This document shows positions 48,501 through 60,490 of a stretch of DNA of 64,000 nt, in pieces; positions within the stretch are counted from its first letter, which is position 1, and the number at the start of each line of letters is the position of its first letter. Position numbers and translations under genes: made by a program. This DNA comes from Hymenoscyphus infarciens (lineage: Eukaryota; Ascomycota; Leotiomycetes; Helotiales; Helotiaceae), in contig LLCB01000125.1 of the NCBI GenBank assembly GCA_001414345.1, forward strand, positions 1 to 64,000. Direction: 5' to 3'. The notes beneath the pieces are model-generated. The model was not told the origin of the DNA and did no database searches. It worked only from the letters and a program-made list of their open reading frames with translations.

Positions 48501-50129
48501 TAAATATAATTATATAATAGATAGTTATTCTTTCTATATATATAATATATTCTCTTCTTTTTATACTTATCTATATTACTAAATTTGTTTTTATATTATC
48601 TACTTTTATAAAAGTATCTTTTAGTTATTATAGTCTTACTTATAATAGTCTCTAGATAGACTCTTAAATATAATTAAATTAAACTTTAAAAAAGAGTAAT
48701 AGTAGTTAAAATTAAGAAGTCCTAGAGTAAGATTAGTATTATAATAGTATAATCTAGTACTTTTTTATATACTAAGTTTAACTTATTTAAAAACTAGCTT
48801 TTAGTTTAAAAGTCTACTAGAATTAAAAACCTTAGTAAATTAAGCTTTAATAGTATATCTTTAAAGTACTTAGAGATTAACTCTCTAAATACTTATATTA
48901 TATCTTATAAATTAATATTCTTCTACTCTAATAATTAGCCTCTTTTATAGAGCTCGTCTTCGAAGTATTATTATATAGCTATAGCTAAAACTTTAAAAGA
49001 TTAATTAGTATACTTACTAAAAAGTGTAGTATAAAAGTAATTTAAAGCGTTATCTTTTAGTATAGTAGAGAAGATAAGAGAGTAAAGTACTAGTATAATA
49101 CTACTTCTCTTATATATATTCTTAAATATTATAACTTTAATTATAAAATTATTCTCTTTTCTACTATACTTTTAGTTATTCTTATATACTTTTATAAGAG
49201 TGTCTAATTTATAAAAGTAGTCTTAACTTCTTTAAGAACTTTATAGAGTTAACTCTAGTTTAAAATATACTATATTTATTTATTCTAATAGTTCTCTCCT
49301 AGGATTATCTTATTACTAATTCTAATCTAGACGTTTAATAGAGTTGTCGAAGTTATTACTAGTAGTATTATTACTAAATTCGTATAGTATAAAGAAAGAG
49401 ATATAGTCGTCTCTTAGTAGACCTAGAGATTAAAGTAGAGGTTTTACTAGATTAGTTAAACATTTCTCTTTTAGAGAAGAGATAAATAATATTAAGAAGA
49501 CTAGATACTATTATTAAGACTATCTAGAAGTTAGAAGTTATTATTATTATTATTATTATTATATAGTAGAGACTTATAAAGCTTTAGCTCTAGCTTTTAT
49601 CTTAGATTAAGTATTTTAAATACTACTTTTAGCTAGTAGTTATTATTATTAAAGTTATTATTACTATTATTATTATTATTACTCTACGTTCTTAAGTATA
49701 ATAATAGAATCTAAAGACTTTAGTACTAGTACTCTCTAATACTATAGCTCTTAACTTTTTATCTAACTATTTAGTTTAGTTAACTTTAGTAGTAGTTTTA
49801 TATAACGTTTAAGATATAAGCATTTTATACTTATCTATCTTAATCTATATACCTCTACTATAAAGTGTTTATTATAACTTTATATTAGTAGATTAGTAGA
49901 CTTTAGTAAATTTATCTTTATTTTATTTTTTAAAGTCGACTTAAAATTCGTCTTAAAAGAGATAATCTTTATACTCTTCTTTTATATACTTTTCTTCTTA
50001 TTTAATAGTATATATTATCTTCTTAGTTAATATCAACTTTAGCTTTACTTTTAGTACTAGAGCTAAAGCTAAAGCTACTAATATTATTAGAATTAGTATT
50101 ATTAGAATTAGAGTTAGAGTTAGTATATC
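45555..50129. other. Interior of the outer LTR element, largely unreadable
   Basis: Mostly pyrimidine-rich on the plus strand, suggesting minus-strand coding. 46900-48100 may be a separate decayed gene or transposon but shows no motif I can name. 49280-50060 is homologous to the inner element, and a (TTA)n run lies at about 49540-49560. Confidence 0.45.
46575..46667 (+). repeat. Solo LTR of the TRIM family
   Basis: The sequence around ctctctatatatagtag and cttcttagagcgtttt matches the 113-bp TRIM LTRs at 54132 and 54939 and ends in the same acgttata. No second LTR or TRIM body is adjacent. The left end is blurred by mutation. Confidence 0.6.
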
Positions 50130-50139
50130 TATTATATTA

Positions 50140-53100
50140 GATTATACTATTCTAGCTTAATACTAGTAGAGACCTCTTATATACTAAGAGCGCTACTACG
50201 TGCTTCGCTCTCTCGTTCTTCTATTTACTCTACTAAAAGCGTTTTAAAATCCTTTTTATATTATATATATTATATTTCTAAATACTAATACTCTAGAAAC
50301 TATACTTATAAAACGCTTAAGTATATATTTAACTAGTTAAACTAATAAAACTAATATAAATATTAACTTTTTTAAAAAGTAGAAATAATCTTAGTTTTAT
50401 CTTCTTAGAATATCTTTTAACTTTTAGACATAGTTCTATACTATTAGTATAAGACTTCTATCTTTTCTCTAGAAAGCTAGCTCTCTAGACTCTTTAGTAG
50501 AAGAGATACTCTTCTATACTTATCTACTAGAAGTAAACGTCTCTTATATATAAGAGTAAAAAGATTTAAGCTCTTTTATCTCTTTGATATAAATTAAATT
50601 ATACTTATATTACTATTTAAAGTATCTTATAGTTAAATTTAAATTTATATCTAAATCTACGTTCTAAATATATCTATACTTCTATCTTTTAATAGACTCT
50701 TTTAACTTAAGATAGACTCTAACTCTTCTAACTTATAAGTATATAAATAGCTTAAAGCTCTCTATTCCTCTCTATAAAAGGTTAATCTCTTTGATAATCC
50801 TAAGAGCCTCTTATAATAGTATAAGAAGTTATTTAAGTATACTAATTTAGATAGAATATTACTATCTAAAAAGAACTTTAATATACTATAGTCTTATCTC
50901 TTAAATATATAGAGTATTAAGTATTTCTCTTAAATTAATAAAGATAATATATAAACGTTCTAATATAATTATACTTTTAAGTATAAAAAGAATTAAAGTA
51001 TAACTACTAATAAAAGAATTAATACTATATATACTTTAATCTCTAAGTACTCGTATACTATTTAAGTAATCTACTATCTATTCTATAATCGAGTCTAAAT
51101 TATATAAACCACTATTATAGAAGATTATAGCTATACTCTTAATAATTATAATCTAAAGAGAAAGAATTATACTATATACTAAATTATTTAAAGCTAACTT
51201 AAAATTAGATATAAGTCTTCTACTATTATAGTTACTCTTAAAGAGAGCTAAGTATAATTAGATAATACTAGAGAATACTATCTCTTACTTAAGAATATAT
51301 ATAATTAATAATAATTACTTAATACTACTATTTAGAGATAAGGCCTTAGTAGAGTTAAAGAATTAATTAAGTCTCTTAAATTCTCTAATAAATAAGATAG
51401 CTTCTTTATTAAGCTAGAGTAAATAGTAGAACACTTAAAGAAGTATATAGTATAAGAAAACAGACTCTACTTTTATAACTCTATTATTATTAATAAATAA
51501 GAAAAGAGCTCTAAAAAATATAAGCTAAAAAGTAGAGAAGAGTATAAAGTTTAAAGATTTATATAAATAAAAGTAAAGAGACTTAAGCTTTTATAAAGAT
51601 TAGAGATGTTATACTAATTAACTTACTTATAAAACTAATTACTTTAAATAGAAGCTCTTCTTATTAGTATATTACTCGTCTAAGAGTATATACTTATTAT
51701 CTACTTTCTTTCTTATTTCTAATAAAGATAGTAAGATTATTAAAGCTTACTTTTATTAACTTATAATCTAGATAAAAGAGAGACTTAATATTAAATAGTA
51801 TATTAAATATACTCTTTTTAATAACTCTATTACTAAATAACTTATAATTAAGAACTTATTTCTTAAAGAAGATAGGTTCTCTCTATATAGTACTATTAAG
51901 CACTTTATATATATATAGTATTCTAGTAAAATAATAGATTAAATCTTAAGAACTACGAATAAGCTTATCTTATATAAGTTACTAACTATCTTAAAAGTAT
52001 ACTATTTTATTAATATATCTAAGCTAGATAGAATAAATTAATAGAATCTACTCTTAATATAATTCTAGATAGCTTTACTTTTAAAAAGAGTAGAAATAAA
52101 TCTTAGAATATAAAGAAGTATATAGAAAAAGAGTAGAAAGATACTAGTAAAAAGTAGATAAACTACGCTTATTAAGAAGAGCTAAGTCTTATATAAGAGT
52201 TCTTATTACTAGTTTAAATAAAGAATAGTACTATAAGCTTAAAAGATCGCGCTTCTTTTATAAGAACTAAGATTCTAGATATACTCTTACTTTAAGAGTA
52301 TTATAAATAGTTAAAGAAAGTACTAATAATTAAGTAAATAAGAACGAAAAGACTATATATAATCTTAATAAGAAAGTTAATATATTTATAGATTAATATC
52401 CTTAGCTAGAGCTATTTCTATAATTAGTATAAGATATTCTAATAAGAAACTTAGTAGACGTAGAGAAGATATATTATAAAGCTACTAAGAGTTTACTTAT
52501 AAAAGCTTAATAATTATTATATAAGAGTTATACTCTTAATACTAATAGTAAGTACGATTATAAACGCTTTTATATATAAGCTTTACTTTACTAATATATA
52601 TATAAAAAATATATATTCTTCTTCTTAAGCTTAATAGTATATAAGATTAATAACTTAATTAGTATAAGTACTTAAGCGCTATCTAAAATACTAAGAGATA
52701 TATAATATTATAATACTCTTAATAAGTATAATCTAATAACTCTCTAGCTAAACGTATTAGCTCTAATAACTCTTACTTCTATATATACTAAAATAACTAG
52801 TAAGAGGTTAATAAAGTATTCTTTTAGATTAAGAATAAAGAGTTTATAATTAAGAACTTCTACTAAAAATAAGATATACTAGTGATATAAATAAAACTAT
52901 TACTATTAAAAAGTATTAGTAAATTTAAATAATTTTAAGATATAATTAAGCGTAAGAAGCTAGAGAATTAGATTATAGAAAAGTAATAAGAGATTACTAT
53001 AGAATTTAATATACTTACTATATATAGAAACTAGTAAGAACGTACTTCTACTACTACTAGAGAAGATAGTAATAGCTTTAATTAGTTAGATTTCGATATT

Positions 53101-53651
53101 AATATAATCTCTTAAGTTAATACTTTTAATACTACTACTACTACTTCTTAAAGTAGATATTATAAGATACTAATTAGTAGAATATAAGTAAATTAGATAC
53201 TAGATAATATAGAATAATAGATAGAAGTTAATAAGTAGATTATTAAAGACATTAGTATAGCGTTTTATAAAAATTAGTAGAAGAGTATATTAGAAGAATC
53301 TATATCTAGTATAAAAGTAAAGAGAAAGCGCTAGCCTAATTAGGTAATTAGTATATATTTAAGAAAAGTTCTTAGATTTAAGCTTTTTAAGCTTTAAATT
53401 AACTTTTTAGACGCTTTATTTAATTATATATAGTTTATTAATTTATTCTTATTATAAGATTTATTTACTCTTTTTATCTAATTTTACGTATTTATAGCCT
53501 CTTAGTATAAACTCACTTTTTTAGATAGAACTAATTCTTTTTAGAAAAGTAGTAGTAAGCGTTTTCTAGTAAAAGTAAATATATTAAAATTTCGTTAATT
53601 TTATACGCTAGCATAGTATCTATACTAGCGTTGAGACAGAATAGCGTTTTC
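50140..53651 (+). mobile_element. Mutator-like DNA transposon (MULE), RIP-inactivated
   Basis: A 10-bp direct duplication, tattatatta, flanks it at 50130-50139 and 53652-53661. The termini are inverted (ga...ctattct, then ctagta... on each side) over about 35 bp with gaps. The inner LTR relative lacks this insertion at the homologous site, giving an empty-site comparison. On the plus strand at about 51590-52080 a frame with RIP stops reads with SDNSI-x-EQ-like and later His-rich stretches, recalling the second catalytic Asp region of fungal MULE transposases. The length (3.5 kb) and the 9-11-bp duplication are typical of this superfamily. Confidence 0.75.
51590..52080 (+). pseudogene. Probable remnant of MULE transposase
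   Basis: A plus-strand frame whose TAA/TAG codons can all be read as Gln or Trp. The NNSI/SDNS-like block near 51820 is followed by an H-F-x-C/Y-like stretch near 51900. Assignment is by pattern memory only. Confidence 0.4.
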
Positions 53652-53995
53652 TATTATATTATAGATATAATTATTACTTAATTTTATAAATACTAATAAA
53701 AGTCTATTTATACTTTACCTAGTAAGTAATAAGTAAAAGAGATATCGAGTTTTAGATAAATAATTATCTTAGAAAGTATAAATTATTCTAGAGAATAGTA
53801 GAAGATTAGTATTAATAATTAACACTTATATTAAGAAGCGTTTATAATATATTATCGAAGAGTATAGTAGAAGAAACTACGATCTATAAAGAGAAGTCTA
53901 CTAGTAATATCTAGTTTACTTTTATATAAGTATATTAATAGTAGAAATATATAAAGTAACTAAGTATCTAAGCTATATATCTACTAATTAGTTTT

Positions 53996-54131
53996 AGTAG
54001 AACTTTCGTAGTTATAAAAGTAATATAAAAAAAATTATATTATCGTTTATATATACTAGATAAAGCTAGCTATAATATCTATCTAAATAGTTCTTAAGTA
54101 AGAAGATTACGTAGTTCTATATATACTAATC
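53996..54131. repeat. LTR copy d (outer element, right), first part
   Basis: Interrupted by TRIM A at 54131; the remainder continues at 55057-55085 (agtagttattta matches copy a). Confidence 0.75.
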
Positions 54132-54244
54132 TATTACGGAAAAAGAGAGGTCTTACGTAACCTCTTCTCTCTATATATATAGCAGAGTTTTTACCTCTTA
54201 AATTTAAGCTTCTTAGAGCGTTTTTAACCTAAAAATACGTCATA
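54132..54244 (+). repeat. TRIM A left LTR
   Basis: 113 bp, ending acgtcata. The partner ends acgttata. Confidence 0.88.
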
Positions 54245-54938
54245 GTTATAAGCCTAGTTTATATATATAGTGTACTCTTATAACTTCTTTATCTTCTGCT
54301 TATATATTTAACGTATTACGACGTATTTAGAACGCTCTCCGCTGTCGGTTAGCGTAACTAACCCCTCGATACTTACTCTCGACGAGTAGAGCTCTTCTAA
54401 CTTCGAATACGAGACTCTTCTAACGAGTACGAATAAGGACTCTCTTAATAAGCGTAGATAGAACTCTTCTACGAGACGCTCTTAACTTCGAATATAGCGA
54501 AAGCTCTACTCGAGTAGGTATACTTTAATTAGTAGCTTACTCTTAAAGAGCTTGTAAAAAGCTTAGCTACGACGCTAGCTACCGCTACTCTTAGAAGTAT
54601 ATAAACTAGAAGTCTAGCAGCGCGCTAGCTTATCTTAAGAGGTGCTCGAAGATATATTCGAATTCAGAAGTCTAGTACTCTATAAAGCTAGTATATAACG
54701 CTAACTACGAGCTACTATATCTACGAACGCTACTCGCTATCTTTACTAAAAAGCCAGAGCTAATAAAGTACTAGAGTATAAGAGAGGAAGTTAGATAGAA
54801 TCTAGGAGTAGGACTTTACTCTTAAGAATACGTAAGACTCTCTATAGTAGAAATAGAGAGCGATATAGTTAAGAGGTTCTTTTATAATCTAGTTTAAGTT
54901 TATAAGCCTAGGAAGCTATCTCCTAGACCTAAGAGATA

Positions 54939-55051
54939 TATTATAGAAAAAGAGGAGTTTTACGTAACCTCTTTTCTCTATATATATAGTAGAGTTTTTA
55001 TCTCTTAAATTCAAGCTTCTTAGAGCGTTTTTAACTTAAAAATACGTTATA
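54939..55051 (+). repeat. TRIM A right LTR
   Basis: 113 bp, exactly the length of its partner, followed by the target duplication. Confidence 0.88.
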
Positions 55052-55170
55052 TAACCCGAGTAGTTATTTAATCTTAAATATACTACTATTAATATTATAA
55101 CTTCTTAATCTTCTTTTAAAGCTATAAATTCTTATTAATAATCTCTTTTACTAGATTAAATATTTAGTAC

Positions 55171-55488
55171 TATAATAGTATACCGTTATCCTAGACAGCT
55201 AGAAGTATCTGCTATATATAAGGTTTCAGCAGTTATTATCTTATATTATCTATTTTAGAAAGGTTACGTAGGTTTAGGCTTTTATATTAGCCGACGTATA
55301 ACGTTAGTCGGTTTTAGACTCTTTTATACTATCCGAACCTCTTATATATAGCAGCCTACTCTTCTAGAGTTAGAAAAGACTAGTTTAGCCTTTTCTTCTA
55401 TATTAGAGCCTAGTATTTATATACGTTATTCTGTTAAACGTACTCTTATATATCTCTTCTATAGTTATATATATTTCGTACTATTATA
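55171..55488 (+). repeat. LARD-like element, 5' LTR
   Basis: 318 bp with 10-bp inverted ends. Strongly RIP-mutated. Confidence 0.9.
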
Positions 55489-57590
55489 TAAAAAGGCTAA
55501 ACTCTTCTTCGCTAGTGACGGTATAAATAATATCTCTTTTAAGCTTTTTATCGCTTCTTTTATTTAAATTCGAAGTTAATAATATATCTATTTCGCTTTA
55601 GGCTAGAATTAGACTAGAAGGATAATATTCTTAAATAGCTAGGTAATTAGAGACTACCTAGACAGCTAGTAATACTAGGGTTTAGTATTTATATAGATAG
55701 CTAGTAAAAATCGTATTATAGATATATTAAGAGATTAGAATATACTAAGTATTCCTAAGAATCCTAATAACTCTAAGATTAGTAAATAAGTTAATATAGT
55801 TATTATAAAGGCTTCTATATCTAATCTTACTCTCTCTCTCTCTTAAATTAATATCTTTAAAATATTAGACCTAGTTCTATTATAAGGTATTAAATAACCT
55901 TCTAGAGCTACTCTCTCTTTTCAAAAGACTTTCTAAACTCTCTCTAACTTATAACTATATACTAAAATAATAAGAGCTTAGCTCTTAAAGATAACCTTCT
56001 TAAATTTAGATAATATATAGATAATAAGTAGATAAGATAGAGGTAAAAAGTATATAAAAGATAAAATAATTAGTTAAAGAGATAGAGAATAAAATTATAA
56101 GCAAACTTCGAAGTTAAAAATCTCACCTCTAAACTCTCTCTAATCTAACTCTTATTTAACCCTTCTTTACTTTTAAGCTCTAATTTAGACCTCTTTTGCT
56201 TAAGAGACACTGCTATCTCTAATGCTTTCTAACTTATATAATATAGCACCGAAGCCTCTTTAAATACTCTCTAACTTTAATAAAAAAGTAAGATAACTAA
56301 AACTAATATATAAAGCTCTTATTTAAGGTATAATAACTAGACTAGCTAGGAACTACTTAGATCCTAGATACGAGTTAGAATCGGTTTAGAATACTTTCTA
56401 AGATTAAGAAGAAATAGTTACTCTTTTTAAATACCTACCTTTTAACTAGTTATAAGATAAAGAATACTAGAAACGCTTTTAGATTCTTATAAATAGATAA
56501 CGAAGATATTGAATTTAGTTCTACTATAAAGCGTTAAGTAATAACCCTCTTCTAGAGCTACCTCTTTTTCTAAAAGCTATCTAAATAGTACTTATATACT
56601 AAGATCTAGAAGATCTTAATAAAATAATAATTAAAAAGACTAGTAAGACTTCTTAAATATAGACTAGATATAGTTAGTTATATAAGCTTTAGAAGTAGAG
56701 AATTAAGAAATAAGGAATTAGCTAGCTAAGCTAGAAAGATAGATAAGTAATCTTATATTTTAAAGTTAATAAATTACTACTTTAAACCCTCTCTAAGCTA
56801 ATCCTCTTTTAAACTCTTAATTAAACCCTCTCCTACTTCTAAGCCTAAATTTATACCTCTTTTAGCTATAGGCAGCTACCTCTAATACCTTCTTACTACT
56901 TCCTTTAAATCTTAACTTAGATATAAATTAGTTAAAATACACTTTCTATTAGAATAAAACTTAGAAGTAAGCTCTTAGCTAAGTTATTACTATTAATCCT
57001 AACTAAATATTATCTAACTCTAAACTTTTCTTTTAAAAATACCTCTACTAGTAAACATTTAAAAGACTATAGTTATAGACTAAGTCCTAGCCGCTAGTAT
57101 AAAGGTTAAAAGAGATAGAAGTAGAATTAAGAAGAAGATTATACTAAAGAAACGTTCGCTTTTTAAGTATAGCTATACTTAAAGAGAATAGAAATAGTTC
57201 TTTTATATATAGAATAAGATTACACCTTAGCTCTAAAACCCGTCTACTACTTTTAAGAGATACTAGAATTATAACTTTGCTAAGATAGTGTCTAATCTTT
57301 TAGCTATAGATAAGGAGACACGCTAAAACACTAAGTTATAAGATATTAGTACTACGGTTTAGAATACCTCTCCTTATCCGACTTAGCTCTAAACTCTCTA
57401 CGATTCAACAGAGACTCTTTCTTCGAAATCGGAAGACGATTTCGAATAAGTTCTTAAGTACCCCGGTTCAGACCCGAATTACTAAAGAGAACGAGGCGGT
57501 CTACGAGCCTAAGTAACATAGTTCCTACAATAGTACTAATAAATGTCGTATCTAAAACTATACCCCTTTTTAAACTTCGGTATTAAGCTT

Positions 57591-58015
57591 ATTTAACTAG
57601 CTAGAACTCCTCCTTTTATTATCTTAAACATTAGATAATAATTTCAACTTTAATAACTCGACTATAACTTCGCTTTTAACTAGCTAAAACTACCCCTTTT
57701 CTTATCTTAAACTTTAAATAGTAAAACTTTAATAACTTTAGTAATAACTCTTTTAACTAGCTAAAACTGCTCCTCCTCTTATTATTCTAGACTTTAGATA
57801 ATAATTTCAAACTTTAATAATATTTAGTAATAACTCTTTTATTTTAACTAGCTAAAACCATCTCTTTTATTATCTCTAAATACTTAGATAATTTAATAAA
57901 CTTTAGTAACAACTTTACTTTTAACTAGCTAAAACTCCTCTTTTTATTATCCTTAGTTACTTAGATAATATAATAACTTTAGTAATAACTTTGCTTTTAA
58001 CTAGCTAAAACGCTA
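57591..58015. repeat. Tandem ~80-bp repeats in the LARD-like element
   Basis: Six copies start with ttttaactagctaaaac at spacings of about 76-91 bp (near 57591, 57673, 57751, 57842, 57919 and 57995). Most hold a short inverted repeat of the type ttattatct...agataata. Confidence 0.8.
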
Positions 58016-58369
58016 CTAACTTAGATATAGAGTCTTATATTCTTTACTTTCTTTTTACTTCTAACTAGGCTAGAAGTCCTTTTTTATTTAAATTCTTTAA
58101 ATTAGATATAAATTAGTACGCTCTTAAAGTAAGCTCTTAGCTAAGTTATTACTATTATCTTTAATATTACCTCTTAATATTCACCTCTAACTCTACTCTA
58201 AATTCGCTTCTAACTTTAAACTCTAAACTCTTTTAAACTTATACTCTTTTAGTAAATTTTTTAAATTAGATATAAATTAGTTAAAATATACTCTTTATTA
58301 GAATAAAACTCTAAAGTAAGCTCTTAATTAAGTTATTACTATTAACCTTAACTGAATACTATCTAACTC

Positions 58370-58457
58370 TACTTTAAACTTTTTCTACTTTAAACTTTTT
58401 CTACTTTAAACTTTTTCTATTTTAAACTTTTTCTAATTTTTACTTTAAACTTTTTCT
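58370..58457. repeat. 16-bp tandem repeat in the LARD-like element
   Basis: actttaaactttttct is repeated four times in succession, followed by a fifth, spaced copy. Confidence 0.85.
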
Positions 58458-58696
58458 AACCTACTAGATAGAATTAGACTATACTCTTTTAATAAACGCT
58501 TACTTTAATATTAAAGGATTAGAAACGAAGTCTTTTTATAAGTATTAATAAATATAATTTAGTACCTATATCTTAACTTCTCGCTTATAATAAAATTAAT
58601 AAAATATAACTAATATAATAACTTATAATATTCTAATTCAACCTTAAACAAAAAGAGATAAAAGACTTAAGACAAGTCTTTTTTAAGAGAAAGAGA

Positions 58697-59014
58697 TATA
58701 ATAGTATACTATTATCTTAGATAGCTAGGAGTACCTATTATATATAAGGTTTTAGTAGTTATTATCTTATATTATCTATTTTAAGAAGGTTATATAGGTT
58801 TAGGCTTTTATATTAGCTAACGTATAACGTTGGTCGGTTTTAAACCCTTTTATACTATCTGAACCTCTTATATATAGTAGCCTACTCTCCTAGAGTTAGA
58901 AAAGGCTAGTTTAGCCTTTTCTTCTATATTAGAGCCTAGTATTTACATACGTCATTCTATCAAACGCACTTCTATATACCTCTTCTATAGTTGTATATAT
59001 TTCGTGCTATTATA
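58697..59014 (+). repeat. LARD-like element, 3' LTR
   Basis: 318 bp. Less mutated, particularly in its last 100 bp, where several CpA/TpG remain. Confidence 0.9.
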
Positions 59015-59019
59015 AGTAC

Positions 59020-59604
59020 TAATAACTTTTAATATTCTTCTTATCTTTCTATATATTTATATCTTAAGACTATAGTATAAATTTAATCTTCTTTATTTTT
59101 ATATAAGTATTATTTCTTATAACTAGATTCTACTATCTTAATTCTTCTAGTATTATATTATACTTTATAGTTACTACTAAATATTATTTTAAATATTTTA
59201 TCTTATTAGTTATATACTTTTCTATAAAATCTTCTAATTCTAGTACTTAAGATTTAATAGTACTAACTTTTATATCTCTTATTAATAACTTCTCTTTTAA
59301 TAGAATTCTATTATTATTAGTATATACTAAAGTTATAAGAGTTATATAACTTTTGCTATAACTAGAAGAGGTTTAAATAATAATACTAATACTTATACTT
59401 AGTACTAGAGTAGAAGTTTTAATTAAGAAAGTAGAAGTAGTCTTTATAAACTTAAATTAAGTAGTAGAAGTTAAAAGATCTAGTTTATTAAGCTTATTCT
59501 TTATTAAAAGCCGAGTATAATTCTAGTAGTTAATATAGTTATAATTAAAGTCTTATAGATTTATAGTATTATATCTACTATAAAATCTTAGTACTATCTT
59601 AACT
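59020..59604. other. Unidentified RIP-degraded DNA
   Basis: 585 bp between the LARD-like element and TRIM B. It is probably the continuation of the sequence into which the LARD-like element inserted. No motif. Confidence 0.45.
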
Positions 59605-59718
59605 TATAACGTATTTTTAGATTAAAAACGCTCTAAGAAGCTTTATATTTAGAGGTAAAAACTCTACTATATATATATAGAGAAAACAGGTTATATAAGA
59701 CTCTCTTTTTCTATAATA
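59605..59718 (-). repeat. TRIM B LTR (low-coordinate side)
   Basis: 114 bp, reverse complement of the TRIM A LTRs apart from transitions and a small indel. Confidence 0.85.
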
Positions 59719-60373
59719 TATCTCTTAGATCTAGAAGAGATAACTTTCTAGGTCTATAATAAAATAAGCTTATAAAAGAACCTCTTAACTATATCGCTCT
59801 CTATTCTAACTCTAGATAATTTTACAAAGCTATAGAGATTACTTTAAACTCCTAAATAGCGATTCTCTAGTATTCTTAAAAGTAAAGTTCTACTCCTAGA
59901 TCCTGTCTAACTTTCTCTATTATACTCTAGTATCTAGTAACTCCGGCTCTAGCTCTAGCTTTTTAGTAAAGAGCGAGTAGCGTTCGTAGATATAGTAGCT
60001 CGTAGTTAGTGTTATATATATTTATACTAGCTTTATAAAGTACTAGGCTTCTAAATTCGAATATATCTTCGAGTATCTCTTAGAGTTTCTAGTTTAAAAA
60101 GATATCTCTAAGAGTAGTAGTAGCTAGCTTCGTAGCTAGGCTTTATATCTTCCGCGAAGAGCTTTATACGAGCTCGTCGAGAGTAAGCTGCTAAAGAGAT
60201 ATATCTACTCGTAGTAGAGCTTCCGAGTACTTATTAAACGTAAGTATTAAGAAGAGGTTAATTACGCTAACTCTAATAGTAGAGAGCGTTCTAAATATAT
60301 AGTAATATATTAAATATATAAGTAGAAGATAAAGTTATAAGAGTATACTAAAAGTGTAAACTAGGCTTATAAC

Positions 60374-60485
60374 TATAACGTATTTTTAGATTGAAAATAC
60401 TCTAAGAAGCTTTATATTTAGAGATGAAAACTCTATTATATATATAGAGAAAACGAGTTATATAAGACTCTCTTTTTCTATAATA
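60374..60485 (-). repeat. TRIM B LTR (high-coordinate side)
   Basis: 112 bp, followed by the target duplication taact. Confidence 0.85.
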
Positions 60486-60490
60486 TAACT

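Larger units (their letters stand above)
54132..55051 (+). mobile_element. TRIM A: miniature LTR retrotransposon (920 bp)
   Basis: Two 113-bp LTRs (54132-54244 and 54939-55051) surround about 690 bp with no coding potential. 5-bp duplications taatc (54127-54131) and taacc (55052-55056) differ by one C/T change. It is inserted inside LTR copy d of the outer element. A second copy of the family lies inverted at 59605. Its interior keeps many CpG sites but little CpA. Confidence 0.88.
40931..55085. mobile_element. Large outer LTR-bounded element with three nested insertions
   Basis: LTR-like copies at 40931-41095 and 53996-54131 plus 55057-55085 (split by a TRIM) share markers not found in the inner pair (gtagaactttcgtag, ctatctaaatagttc). 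Within it lie a 2-kb relative (43559-45554), a Mutator-like element (50140-53651) and a TRIM (54132-55051), leaving about 7.7 kb of its own sequence. A Gln-rich minus-strand frame (stops readable as Gln) can be followed through the homologous part of the inner copy (44550-44900). No RT or integrase motif was secure, so it is an LTR element of unknown superfamily. Target duplication unresolved. Confidence 0.65.
55171..59014 (+). mobile_element. Coding-free LTR element (LARD-like, 3844 bp)
   Basis: Two 318-bp LTRs (55171-55488 and 58697-59014) begin tataatagta and end with its inverse tactattata. A perfect 5-bp duplication agtac flanks the element (55166-55170 and 59015-59019). A polypurine stretch (aagagaaagaga) directly precedes the right LTR, fixing the plus orientation. 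The 3.2-kb interior shows no RT, integrase or gag trace, only pyrimidine-rich repeats. It must have been mobilised by another element. The right LTR keeps more CpA/TpG than the left. Confidence 0.9.
59605..60485 (-). mobile_element. TRIM B: second miniature LTR element, inverted (881 bp)
   Basis: LTRs at 59605-59718 and 60374-60485 (112-114 bp) and an interior that is the reverse complement of TRIM A (for example around gagcgagtagcgttcgtag). A perfect 5-bp duplication taact flanks it (59600-59604 and 60486-60490). No coding capacity. Confidence 0.88.
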
